This document shows positions 22,949 through 33,913 of a stretch of DNA of 64,000 bases, piece after piece (the first letter of the stretch is position 1; each line of letters begins with the position of its first letter). Origin of the DNA: Isoetes taiwanensis (taxonomy: Eukaryota; Streptophyta; Lycopodiopsida; Isoetales; Isoetaceae); the NCBI GenBank assembly GCA_021234155.1, contig JAJEKV010000147.1, positions 373,910-437,909 on the forward strand, in the 5' to 3' direction. The translations under genes and the position numbers were made by a program. The notes under the pieces are model-generated. The model was given only the letters and a program-made list of their open reading frames with translations. It ran no database searches and was not told where the DNA came from.

Positions 22949-23038
22949 ACCCTCCCCTCTCGATGATTATGGCAAATAACCCTCTCGGCCTGCCGGCCTC
23001 GAGGGTTATCTGCCATAATCATCTCAAGAGGAGGGTTA
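22948..23038. repeat. Near-perfect 37-bp hairpin
   Basis: The arms at 22948-22984 and 23001-23037 pair at about 32 of 37 positions. The short loop is itself nearly palindromic (GGCCTGCCGGCC). It could be a foldback remnant or a source of small RNA. No gene overlaps it. Confidence 0.75.
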
Positions 23039-23089
23039 CCGTCCTCATCAACCCACCCACCCACCTCCCAAGGGTTTGCCCTTCGGGCA

Positions 23090-23146
23090 CGAGCCCCGTA
23101 TATGTCGGACACCGGCATGTTTTAACCGTGTCCTTCTGACATGTTA
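23090..23146 (+). repeat. Left 57-bp inverted repeat
   Basis: Pairs with 31834-31890 at about 53 of 57 positions. Sequence further inside diverges. Confidence 0.8.
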
Positions 23147-23362
23147 CTGGGTCCGGCTGTTCGACCTATGGGCTTCTGTTTCGATGGATGCATATCCATG
23201 CCATACACATTACACCCGGATCCGACATACCTCTGCATTAACGACTGGCATGCGTACGACATATATAATGGATGCCACATAACAAAGAAGAATAAAGCAG
23301 AATTTTGAAATAGTGCTGGAAATGATAGGTTATGGAATGATGTTGGCCGATTTCTGCAATTT

Positions 23363-23458
23363 TTGGGTTGCCCCTAGGGGGGGCAAACCCTTGTTTATGT
23401 GAGTTTTCGGCATATTCTAAGTATATACTAGAATATGCCTAGAATATACCGAAAAACT
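23363..23458. repeat. Two adjacent short palindromes
   Basis: GGGTTGCCCCTAGG with its inverse at 23363-23390, then a palindrome at 23403-23458 with arms ending GTTTTTCGG/CCGAAAAAC-like sequence and an inner hairpin around GGCATATTCTA. Function unknown. Confidence 0.6.
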
Positions 23459-23948
23459 GCTAAAAACCTGCTCTTGCCTGTAAGTTGGCGGTCGCCCATG
23501 TCGCTAGGCGGCCACTGTGCGAACCGGTTAACCGGCTCTCAGCAGCTTCTGTGGTGACACCAGCTTCCGGAGTATCTGATACAAGGCGTTTTACATTGCA
23601 ACGAGAGAGTGAACTCAGAGTCGAAGTTGATATGGAAGCACCTTTGTTGCTGGTACAGCCGAGGTTTTTGGCACTGAGCTTCCACCTGTTTATTGGATCA
23701 CATTCCCTCCGGCTCAGAAGTTTGCGGTATGTTTGAATGTAGATGTCACCACTAGGCTCTTTAGTCCGGGTTTATTAGTCTTTGTTAGGGCTTAATAAAC
23801 ATAAAACCTTTGCAGTTTTGTATCATATGTTGTTGTGTGCCTGACAGGTATTCACATGGAGCGGAGCTACATTGGAAATAGAAGGGCCTTCAGAAGTGGC
23901 TTACATTGCTGATGAGGTGCGAAACCAAATCTTTCCTCAGTCTCTTTT

Positions 23949-24090
23949 CTTTTTCTCTAAAGGGGTGACTTTGGCACTGTCTAAGAAGATAAAACGATCA
24001 GCAGCTAGGAAACATAAAAGGCGAAGCATCAAGCATCATAAACCTTAAAGGGGTGACTTTGGCACTGTCTAAACGATCAGCAGCCATGAA
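23949..24090 (+). repeat. Tandem duplication of about 95 bp in the CLP1 fragment
   Basis: AAAGGGGTGACTTTGGCACT followed by GTCTAA...CGATCAGCAGC occurs at 23958 and again at about 24046, inside the second intron-like gap. Confidence 0.7.
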
Positions 24091-24269
24091 ACATAGAAGG
24101 TCTTTCCAGAAGAGGCCAAGCATGAAGCATCAAAGCAAACCAAGAAGGGGTATTATGAATTACTTTGCAGCAGTCACAGGAAGGAATGGGCTATCTCCAT
24201 CAAACCCTATCTGAGCAGATTCTTAGATTTTCACTATAAGTTTTTGTTAACTTAATATTTTTGTTTGCA

Positions 24270-24375
24270 TACTTTAGATAACAGGAGGGTTTTTCCTCCT
24301 GGAGGTCTTGAATTCTGTATGTGTTATGGTCTCATAGACCCTTCGGGTCTTGCGTAGACGTTAATAAACCTTATC
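24270..24375 (+). repeat. Retroelement-like 3' end in the CLP1 fragment intron
   Basis: GAGGGTTTTTCCTCC, then GACCCTTCGGGTC hairpin and GCGTAGACGTTAATAA, similar in layout to the tails at 22616 and 63100-63225. Confidence 0.4.
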
Positions 24376-24757
24376 ATAATTTGGCAGTATGCCGTTGAAA
24401 CGTTTTAACATGGTATGACAGGAATTGTTGGGAATTTACGTCACAGACACCGATGGTAAGCTATGTCAATGTTCATGCGGTGCTGGAAAATAGGCGGAAA
24501 AAGGCCCGGGATGCATCAGAAAGCCAACAATATGCTTCACAGTTATTATCATTTGCAATTTAGTTGATATACAAAATCTAGGTTGCCTTTGCAAAAGTAA
24601 TGCTAAATTGTGTAGAATTTCTGTATATGATCAGTCATGAAGGAACGTTGCTACATTTGAAGAAAGGCAATAGTTTAAGGGCTGAGACATGCTATACCTG
24701 GCGTAATTGCTTGGAGGTAGTTGAGGTTTTCCTTTTATGTGTTGACAAAAGCTGTTA

Positions 24758-25885
24758 ACTTCAGGTTTCTCTCTTCATATGTTGGATGGTGTCAGTGCGG
24801 CACGTGGCAATGACTTGTTACCCTGGGTTTGAGGAGGTACGTAACTTGCCTAGAATTTAATCAGCACAAAGTAAAGAAAGAAGCAGTATTATCTGAATTG
24901 AGGCTTATGCCAGCTAGGGTAGTCTAAAAATTACTCTCTTCTATGGCTCTTATTGCTCTTTTTGTTCTCTTAGACTTTCGAATGAAAGCTGTTATGTATC
25001 TTTACATGTTGAAGCTGAGATATGCCATTTTTTTCTCATTCAACTGTCGCTATTAACACATGGGATGTGCTAATAATTTCTAAATTGTGAACAAATTGTT
25101 TCTTCTAGCTCTTAGTTATAGATATGTAACTCCTTGATTACTTGAGTTGAGAAGGTAGGCAATGGTAAGGACAGAAGGATTCCCATTTTTTCATGTAAAT
25201 AGCAAGTAATAGTGATGCCATTTCTCACTCATTTTAGTAAGTGCTATTGATGTGAAAAATACTGTTCGTACCACCTCAATCTTGTCGCTGACATTTAAGA
25301 GCACTTGTTCACTGTATTAATAATTTATTTTGTGCCCCTATGTTGCTTTTTATTTCAGTTCTTAGTTTAATGTTTCTTGCTCAGCCATTCTAGAAATAAG
25401 TGCTTTCTTCTTCTTACACTTAGGGAGGCGCCCTATGGTTTGTTGATCTTACTATTCCTGTCCAAGGTTACCTTGGAGCTCTTTTCCGCTGCTTGTCGCT
25501 TCTACGCATTTGGCACATGTAGAGGTAAATATAACAGTCAAATTTTCTACTAAAATTAACATGATATTATCTGACAGTCTTAAATCTCGTGTATAATAAT
25601 TGGAAACAATTTTTTTTCTTCCCCCTTTTTCCTTCTTATAACGAAGGGTCGATGCCTTAGAGGTTCAGTAAATTTCCTATCCAAGGTCTTGGATATCTAT
25701 ATGCAACTCAGAAAACTCAGGAAACGCATGAAACTCAGGAAGCATCAATTATAAATGATTGGTGCTATAAATATACAGCTTTTCTTATACAATGACTTCG
25801 TTGTATTGGTTGTTTTGCAGTAGATATCCTTTATGGGCCCTGCAATGAAGGCAGGTGTGATGGCAGATATGATGGACGTAGGTTC
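24758..25885 (+). pseudogene. Probable OXA1/YidC-type membrane insertase gene fragments
   Basis: Exon-like pieces at about 24766-24836, 25424-25524 and 25821-25880 resemble the central part of mitochondrial OXA1 insertases: VRHVAMTCYPGFEE joins in phase to GGALWFVDLTIP across a GT-AG intron. The second exon then shifts frame and continues as SSFPLLVASTHLAHVE. The third reads MGPAMKAGVMADMMD. N- and C-terminal parts are missing. OXA1 inserts proteins into the inner membrane; this copy cannot be functional. The identification rests on short motifs and is moderate. Confidence 0.45.
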
Positions 25886-27261
25886 TATTGGGTGTTATGC
25901 TTCTGTTTTAAATTTAATGGGTATATAATTTTTTGCTTTGGGACCTAATGTTGTGGATGGCATATAGGGTTTCAAATGGTGGCTCCGTCTAGGTACAATA
26001 CAATGGTTGCTGTTGGGTTCTATCTTCCATCAGGTGATTTCATGCTTACTGATTAAAGTCTTGAAAGATTAGCATAACGAGAGTTATGTTCAATCACACA
26101 TGCAATTGCACCTGCTGTTAAGTTGTGGGTCAGTCATTGCATGAAGACTAGCACTCAAATATGTAAACTCTACTCTTAATGAAAGGTCACCTTGTTGAGA
26201 GATGTTCTTGTAACTCAAATCTATGAAAAAGAGTTCTAAGATGAAAGGAGATATGTAAATAACTATTTTGAGTTCTTAATCTTTTTGTTGAAGCTCGATC
26301 TTTTGCATTTTATAAGGTTATTATTTTATCTGTCTGAAATTTTTAAATCCTTAGAATCGCAGGGTGTTTTCATGTACTGGCTAACTAATAACTTCTAGAA
26401 CCTATCCCAAGTAAGCAAGAATTTTTGGCTAACTAATAACTTCTGGAACCTATCCCAAGTAAGCAAGAATGTACCATATTCTCCAAGTTTGTTTCTATTA
26501 TTTAGCAGCATTTTCTGTGGTATTCACATAGCTTATTGAGATGCTAAAAAACTACACAAAGCATTCTTCACGAATGGCTAATGTGTTTTAGACAAAAAAC
26601 ATGATTACATCAATCCCAATTGGTCTAGGCATTGAGCTTCGCAAGCCTCATTTTGGTCCATGTACAATTCATAAACAAAAGAAAAGAAAACAACACAAAA
26701 CAAAACCCCCCGTTCAAAACATTAATAAGCCCCGACACATGAAATGACCCAACAAGAACCATGAAAACGAAACGACAACAAGAAACATGAAAACACACTC
26801 TCGGGCCACCGGAGGGCAACCCTCCGTGCGCAGCACCTTGTTCAATTTGAATGCCAACGAAATAATGGAAATGATGCAAGGGGTCGAAATGATGTTGGTC
26901 GATTTCAATTGAAGCAGCATTTTCAAGTGAGTATTTGTATTTCCTCTTCCTTTTTTGTGCTCCTCAAGGAATTGCCTATCCCTTTTCTGATTAACAACCC
27001 TGTTTCTCATGAAAGTTATAGAAGTTCAAAGCTTGAGTTCCTATCAATTTTGGGTCCCTCCAACAGCATAAAAAAAAGCTTAGATTGTCATTGTCCTTTA
27101 GCAAAATCGGGTTTATTTTCCTTAAACAAATTTAGAGCACAGATTATGCGGGTAATGCATGCACAAAATATTTTTATATTCTTAGCCCAACAAAATCGAG
27201 AGTTGGCCATTCACCTTTTTTTTTTTTACTTGCAGGTAGAAAAAGAAAGAGATCAGCCGTT
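25886..27261. other. No gene recognised
   Basis: Apart from the 45-bp duplication this AT-rich stretch shows only short ORFs without motifs. A GGAGGGCAACCCTCC palindrome lies at 26812-26826. Confidence 0.5.
26378..26470 (+). repeat. 45-bp tandem duplication
   Basis: TGGCTAACTAATAACTTCT through GTAAGCAAGAAT occurs twice (26378-26422 and 26426-26470) with one difference. Confidence 0.85.
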
Positions 27262-28264
27262 GTGAAGCTAATTTCACACAACAGTGAGAGCAGTAAGGCC
27301 ACAATTCAGCCGAGAAGATCTTCCCAAATTTTTCCAGAGGTATGGTTAAGGCAGGAATTTTGGTCCTGTAGTAGCATAGGAGGGAATTTAAACTCGTCTG
27401 CCCATTCCCTTGACATTGCCTCAGAAGTTTCTGTTGGGCTTAGTTCTCGTGATTTCATGGCAAACAGTGAGGAAGGAGATCGTAGTACAAATAGGGATCT
27501 AAACGAGGTAGTTGCTCATACGTACACTAGTAAGCATTGCACAGAAGTTACCAATTCATGGTGAGGCAGTTGCAGAGGCATATTTGAATGATATTGTTGG
27601 AGAGAATTCCATGGAGAATGATGTCCAGGTGGCTGCCAATTCAGAAGCAAATATACAGGGCCAGTTTGAGGAAAATAGCGAACATGCCAATGCTGAAAAC
27701 TCTGGGGCAGATTTGCAGGATCACGTTAGAGGCAGATCTGATGATGAAGACATCTTTGATGAGGAGAACTTTGAGGGAGATGAAGAGCAATTGCAGCAAC
27801 CCCTTTAGGAGTATAACACAGACACGAAGATATATATTTGTTTGATTCCTACCTGCTGATATACAATTAATAGGAAGGATAAATTTAAGACTCATTTGGC
27901 ATCTGCACGTGACATACAAGATAAAAGAAGCAGGCCTTGGAAGAATCCGGATGGTCCATTGCGCCCTAACAGGTCCACTGATCTATGGTACATACAGTAC
28001 ACCATAAACCCGGATTGGAGGTACAAGAATGGATTGAGGAGATATAAAAAGGCCTGCACCAAGAGTGCACATCTAGCATTTGCAGATTTGTATCAGGATG
28101 GTGAGGCTAGGGAGCACGAGGAAGCCAAATTTGTGGCTGATTTTGGGGAGAAGCGAGCACTTACATGGGAGGCACAAAAAAAAAAAAAAAAAAAAAAAAA
28201 AAAACAACGGCACGGTATAGATGTAATATTGCTCATGGTTGGTTCTTGGAGGAGACAGCCCAGC
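27262..28264 (+). pseudogene. Unrecognised acidic and basic ORF remnants, disrupted
   Basis: I do not recognise the product. Three segments could be exons or frameshifted pieces: 27262-27564 (Ser-rich), about 27570-27808 (acidic, with DDEDIFDEENFEGDEEQ) and about 27870-28264 (basic, with DLWYIQYTINPDWRYKNGLRR). The last is interrupted by a run of 29 A at 28176-28204 that would encode polylysine. They lie just left of, and on the opposite strand from, the MULE transposase and may be a second ORF of that element or captured sequence. No start or stop can be fixed. Confidence 0.3.
28176..28204 (+). repeat. Poly(A) run of 29 bases
   Basis: Uninterrupted A run within an ORF-like region; either slippage expansion or the trace of a retroposed 3' end. 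Confidence 0.95.
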
Positions 28265-28664
28265 ATATGATTGGAACATAGAGGAGGAAAACTTGTTGAT
28301 GACATGTCTAAAAGTTGAGGATGAGCCAGGCCTAGAGGCAGCAATATAGGATCCCAACCAATCTACCCCTCCCAGACAAAAGTTTGCAGCCACAGAACAG
28401 GTTGACCAATCTGAAATCATTCTTTTGGTTGAGACTCCAGAGCATGCAAGAACCATGTCCTTTTCTAGAACTAACACAATTCACACCATTTTGACCTTGA
28501 GGAATGCCAAGAAGGGAAAAGCAGCAGCATCCAATTACAATTGCCGGTGTCCGTTATATCTCAGGAGTCTAATATGGAAGCATGGTTCTTCTAGCTATGG
28601 GAAGTTTTGTATAGAGCAAAAGGATGTACAAATCTTTGAAACCCTTGCCTCAGACAAGCCTGAA

Positions 28665-30711
28665 TTACACTCGGGTTTCAACCCTTCCTGGCATAGGTGA
28701 TACAATCATATCACTGCACTCTCTATCTACTGTAATTTTTAGCCTTTCTACCTTGATCCTGAGTTCTTTCATGAGGAAGTCAACATGTGACAAGAGACTA
28801 AGACATTGTGTAATTGCACCCTTCACTTGTTCCCACGATTCTTCTATGCTTGCCATTAAATTGTTCTCATTGTATGGATAGGTTTTGCCATCCACAAAAT
28901 GCACGAGTTTTTTGGCAACTTCATCGACCTCCATTGAACCAATATCATCATTCTTCATTCCATAACCACTCACATTTGCTCCATCATCACCTGACTCTTA
29001 AATTTTCCAAGCCCCCCTTTGTTGTCCCAACCATCGTGCCACATGCTGCCAAAATGTCTCTCTCTTTGCAATGATTTATCATTTAAAGAACCTTCACCTG
29101 GTGCTTGCATATGCTGCCTTTCATGGGCCAATCACAACAACTCCATTGCTTATCACTCACAACAACAAAGTAAGGGACATCATTGGTTGTTTGACTCCAA
29201 ACATGTGCGTCACCCTTTTCAAGGTCCACCCAGGTAGCAACATCATCTGGAATAGTTCTGGCTCCAATTATTGCACACTCCACGATTTTTTCTCTATAGT
29301 AATTCAACTTGAAACCACTTTCCTTCACGAACCTCTCGTACATTAGATGATTCCCTAGGTCATGTATCAACATGTAGATCAGCCAATCTAATCTTCTTCC
29401 CCTCAACTCATGCTTGAAAATACCCAATCTTCTCTTCAAGGCGGCATGATAGGTCTCTACAGCAGCTGTGGTCTCCTGGTTACCATGGAGATACATTCTC
29501 GACACGATAATCCATGAGCACACATTATATGTCCATTCCTTGTTGACATAAGCAACAACTTGTTCGTACTCCTTCCATTTCTCCTTGAAGAGTTCAAGGC
29601 GAGCCTTGCCTGCTCTTGCACAAGCTTCCCTATAATCTTCCTTGAATATCCCATCCTCCTCTATAGGCTTAACCTTGGTACTATACATGATGTCACCCAA
29701 TGTCCTTAAACATCTCCTTTCATATAGAGGAATGATGCATATATCGTACCAAAACTTTAAACCACGAACGTCTGACATGCCAAAGGCACAAGTGAATAGG
29801 GGTCTTTGGCCATACCAACTCCAAAGCACCAATCTCTGCCTCTGCATCATCAACTATAAAGCAAGAGGGGGGCCATGTAGGATCTTCCAAGTGTATATGG
29901 TTTTTCATATGTTGAAGCCAAGATCGAATGTCAACTTTCGTTGAGCTAGACGTCAAAACCCATGCAACGGGCACTCCATTTCTGTGGCTATCAAATACAA
30001 TGAAGGTATACAACATAAACCTCAAGTCATAGTCTTGAAGGTGGCATCCATAGCTATGGCATTTCCCTTGCCATACTTCAATAACATTTCCATTTGAAAA
30101 CGTGTCATGATACCAAGATGGAAGGGTGCCCCTTCTTGATGCAAAAATACCGAATCTGGATTTTGATCTACCCACATTCTCACACTTTGAGTCACATTCA
30201 CATGCTCCTTCCAAATGCATTTAGAAACCTCGTCAAATGTATTTCGTAAATCATCCATATCTAGAAAGTCATCTCCATCCTTGTTGCCCGCCCCCTGCAT
30301 TTCTAGCTTATGGAGAACCTGCTCTTCATGCATCCTCATTACCCCCTTGGGTGAGTGACCTTCTATCAACAAGGCCCTCACGCAATCCTTTTTTTTTTTA
30401 AATCTATGGTGCATGCTTGTGCCAACACTGTCATCATGGATCTGACCATGGCAAACAACACCTTCCTTGTTGTTATGGTTCTTCTCGTAGTATATAACCT
30501 GACTCCATTCTAGTTTGATATACATTTGTCTTACTAAGAAGTGACACATACAACCTCGTTTGTAGGACTCACCACACAATCTTCTACTTCTTCTAGGAAC
30601 TGGATGTTGCTCGCCTGTTTGAGCAGTATCATCAAGAGGACTTGCTTGCCCCTTTTTTTCCCCCTTGAGCTCTGCTCTTCCTTTTATTCCTTCCTTTACT
30701 GCGTTGCTCAA
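28665..30711 (-). pseudogene. MULE-type (Mutator-like) transposase with SWIM region, frameshifted
   Basis: Reading leftward, 30711-30022 gives the N-terminal region (GCMCHFLV, VVCHGQIHDD) and ends in AIAMDATFKT, containing the first catalytic Asp. A frameshift near 30025 leads to DLRFMLYTFIVFDSHRNGVPV and FIVDDAEAEIGALELVWP (second Asp) in 30020-29740. A second frameshift near 29735 leads to ERRCLRTLGDIMYSTKV, TTAAVETYHAALKRRLG (catalytic Glu) and a SWIM-like zinc segment ending SICKHQVKVL at 29083. A C-terminal piece continues to about 28665. The DDE residues survive but at least two frame breaks separate them, so it is inactive. Such transposases cut and paste elements with long TIRs. No ATG fits the first segment. 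Confidence 0.8.
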
Positions 30712-31833
30712 CCCCTCCTACAATCTCAGCATTTCAATATGGTCAGGATCATCTACTTGTTGCTCAATACATTGCTGCTCAACCTGTTGCTCAACAACTT
30801 GTTGTTCCATAGATTCTGCAGTATCCCATCCTTTTCCCCATTGGGTTTTCTTCTTTCTGTTCTTGCCTTGGCTTCATGGCTCAATTGGATGAATGTCCTC
30901 GCCAAAATCACTTGGTCCATAACTGCACCAGTAGCTGCAATTACAAATGGCAAGTTACATTTTAATTTAAGTCCTGCACACCGAACAACTATTTCAAATA
31001 AGGCTTACATTGTATATTTCAAATGATTATTCACATTAAATTGTTTCAAAGAGCCTGTTTTTTGGCATTTGTTAGTGCTCTTGTAGAAATCTGTTGGGCA
31101 ATGCATATTTCTCCTCTCCCCTTCAACAAATCTGGAATACGGGTAGTTGAAATGTAACAAAATTAGGCTAAAACACCAATAACTGAGCCAACCGCTTTCT
31201 TTACTCTTTTGCCTTTGTCTTCTGTCCATGGCAAATTATTTTGGCTGAAAGGTCCCTTGAGAGGATTTTGTGCCTCAATCCCTTCCAATATCTGCCACAA
31301 AACAGAAGGAAATGAAGCAGGAGACGATATACTGTGTCACGTTTTTCCAAAAATAAACAACTTCATGATACTCTTACCTGCTGGGCTTGTCATTAGCAAA
31401 GCTGTTTTTGCATACATCCATGGTGGGACAATGACAATTGACATTGTAAACAAGTGACCAAATTTAAAACAAGCTGAAAGAACAATGGTTTTAAGGCTGT
31501 TGATCAGTGAATGGGTTTAAGAAACGTAAATATATTTACTTCATTACAAGAGCTCCACTCCAAATCGACCAGCTTCGGGCTGCTCTTGGATCAATTTCGC
31601 TCCAATGAAGGCGCTAGAAGAGCAGGAATTGTCCCGAAATGGCACTCTGTTTGAAAAAACAGAATTCCTTCTTTCGTGGCTTAAACATGCCCGTTTGACA
31701 TCCGTACAGGCCGGTTTGAACCCCATCCATGGATAGCGTACTAAAGGATCCATGGCATATTACGGATGGGTGGACGCGCCCATCCGCTGGCACGGGATGG
31801 GATCCATGAGGAGTGATGCTGCATCCACGGCTA
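30712..31833. other. No gene recognised
   Basis: Right part of the putative MULE composite. A run of TGTTGCTCAA-type direct repeats lies at 30755-30805. Near 31760-31785 there is a CGGATGGG...CCCATCCG palindrome. Confidence 0.5.
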
Positions 31834-31890
31834 TAACATGTCAAAAGGACATGGTTAAAACACGTCGGTGTCCGACATATACGGGGCTCG
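31834..31890 (-). repeat. Right 57-bp inverted repeat
   Basis: Reverse-complement partner of 23090-23146, about four mismatches. Confidence 0.8.
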
Positions 31891-32007
31891 CTTTTTGGGA
31901 ACCCAAAAAATGGTGACTATAGCGTATCATATCTTTGGCAAACCAAATAATGTGATTACCAAGTGTATGTAGGTCTTACTACGTTTTGCCGGCGGAGCAA
32001 AGGATCG

Positions 32008-33913
32008 ATGGCTACGGCGATGGAGCTTTCTGCTCCGTCTTCACCTCCGTTGTCATCTATGGCAGAGCCGGCCATGACCTATGACGAAGCATCTATGGAA
32101 ACTAGCAGGCATTTCATGGCCGCGTTGCAGGTAGAGAATACAAACCCGGATTTGCATCTTTTTCTCCCTCGATAGCTGATCATTCTTCACAACATTGCAG
32201 GAGCTTAAAAACCTTCGGCCTCAGCTTTATTCAGCTGCGGAATACTGCGAATCATCGTATTTGTACAGTGATCAGAAACAAGTGTAAGAATAAGTGCCCA
32301 ATATTCTGGAAAGTGCTTGAATTGAAATTTACCTTGCTTAAGACATGATGCAGTGTTTTGGATAATTTGAAGGATTATTCCGTGAAGGCGCTGGTGAATG
32401 CTGTGGATCATTTGGGTACCGTGGCTTATAAGCTAAATGATCTTTTGGGGCAGCAAACATTGGAGATTTCTTCTACAGAATTGAAGGTGTCATCCATAGC
32501 TCAAGTATGATCGGGCTTGATTTGTTGTGTATGTATTTTCTGTTCCAATGCAAGTTGAAATCTGGACGTGGTAGATTTATTTTTGCCAAATTCTCATATT
32601 AAAGAAGTTTGCTAAATCTTTATGTTCCACGTCAATAGAGGATTCGGACTTGCCAAGAGTTTACAGATCGAGAGGGTGTTAAACAGCAGTGCTTAGTCAA
32701 GACATATCCAAGGCATCATAAGCATTACGTTTTTCCAGGTGCTTATACGAATTTTAGATTTTATTTAGACTGCTCTGCATCTGATGCATCTTAACTACGC
32801 AGATTACAGTAGTTCTGAGACAACAAAATGTGTTCCAATTGGGGCTATTAAAGAAAGCCCAAGAATAGATGTTATCACAGGAGATGAAACAGCCAATGAT
32901 ACACATCTTCAGCCTCAGCCTGTACCAGATGGTCAGCAAGCATTCTTTTAGAAATTTTTGGTTGATTTTATAACCCTTATATTAGAGCATTTATGGTTCT
33001 TCTAATTCCAGAAAACAAAACATTAGGTGATGCCGGAACTTTATCATGGCATTTGGCAGCAGAAGCTAAAGCAACAGGAGCCACTACATCATTCAGGTAT
33101 TTCAGACTTCCACAGTTGATGTTACTTGGCCGGCTAGTTGCTCACGTCAGATAATTGTTATTTTCTGCAGCAATGGTAGCCAACGCAGTTATTCACCTTC
33201 TGGCCATGAATCATTGTTTCAAGGTCTGACTAGTTTATATAAATTTGAACTTCTGATTAAAGCACAGCCACTATAAGTAGTTGATGGATCATGACAGAGA
33301 TTCCAGCTTCTTCTGCATCTCCACGACTTGCCCCGACATTGTCACTACCAACGCATGGAGTTAGGCCTGGTTCGAGTACACCAAACAACCGGTCTAACAA
33401 GGTTCATAATACACTCTTTCTGACCATGGTTTCAGGCTTCGTTTCTGTGTATGTATGCAATAGTTTTAACAAGTGCATTGACGGTTCAAGGAACATGTTT
33501 TGGAAGTAAGAGAATAGTTTCCAAATAATGGACCGTGATAATACCTCCAAAGCGCCTGAGTTTATCTCAGGCCAAAAGAAAGTATATGTCATAGGAAAAA
33601 GCTTTTAAGCAACCCAATAGTTATATTTCTTGTTCTCTTCTCGCTCTGCTTTATATTCTTTTTTTTGGCCTGCTAGAATATGGCTACAGTGTTATGCATC
33701 AATAACAGAATCCAGAACATGCAGTCTCTAAATACAAGATGAAGAGTGTCCTAGTCGCTTCTCATGCTATGTTTTATGCAGGGTTCTGCAATGGAGGAAA
33801 TGAGGTCCCTATCGTCCACAGTTTCCCCTGAAGACCGTGGACTACGATCATCTACTTCACGCAGCAAAAGTATGATCAGATCACTCCTTGGTAGGCGTCG
33901 AAGTATGAAATAA
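32008..33913 (+). CDS. ABIL: ABI-like (ABIL) subunit of the SCAR/WAVE actin-regulating complex (319 aa, 9 exons)
   Basis: Exons deduced: 32008-32130, 32201-32283, 32354-32504, 32639-32738, 32803-32931, 33012-33096, 33171-33223, 33298-33401, 33782-33913. They join in phase to 319 codons, close to the usual length of plant ABIL proteins. The conserved N-terminal helical region is clear: ELKNLRPQLYSAAEYCE, VVLDNLKDYSVKALVNAVDHLG and ELKVSSIAQRIRTCQEF. A Ser/Pro-rich linker follows, and the basic C-terminus has SKSMIRSLLGRRRSMK, a typical plant ABIL ending. In plants this subunit joins the WAVE complex that activates ARP2/3 actin branching, acting in trichome, root hair or tip growth. The ATG at 32008 is the first in-frame ATG. 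The gene begins only about 120 bp right of the 57-bp inverted repeat, so its promoter may lie partly in repeat sequence. Confidence 0.93.

Larger units (their letters stand above)
23540..24542 (+). pseudogene. Fragment of a CLP1-like gene (polynucleotide 5'-hydroxyl-kinase / mRNA 3'-end factor), N-terminal exons only
   Basis: CLP1 is a subunit of the pre-mRNA cleavage factor and an RNA 5'-kinase. Three exon-like segments are seen: about 23540-23726, 23848-23916 and 24447-24542, with GT-AG boundaries and matching phase. They encode the N-terminal beta domain: LQRESELRVEV, then GTAEVFGTELPPVYWITFPP, then VFTWSGATLEIEG and TPMVSYVNVHAVLENRR. A deletion shifts the frame between the first two motifs (near 23653). 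The P-loop kinase domain that should follow is absent: after 24542 the sequence is unrelated. It is therefore a truncated, non-functional copy that keeps introns, so it was copied at the DNA level and not through mRNA. Confidence 0.7.
23090..31890. mobile_element. Possible MULE-like composite element with captured gene fragments
   Basis: A 57-bp sequence at 23090-23146 (CGAGCCCCGTATATGTCGG...) recurs as its reverse complement at 31834-31890 with about four differences, so the two face inward like TIRs. Between them are CLP1-like exon fragments, probable OXA1-like fragments, an unrecognised acidic ORF region and, reading leftward from the right side, a broken MULE transposase with SWIM region. 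This is the layout expected of a MULE that has picked up host gene pieces. No 9-bp target duplication is evident at the repeat edges, so the boundaries and the single-element interpretation remain inference. Confidence 0.4.

Noticed and set aside
28073-28477. Minus-strand ORF with a run of Phe
   Set aside because: The Phe run is the complement of the poly(A) tract; no other support.
31963-32007. Upstream extension of the ABIL protein
   Set aside because: It begins at GTG; the first in-frame ATG is 32008.
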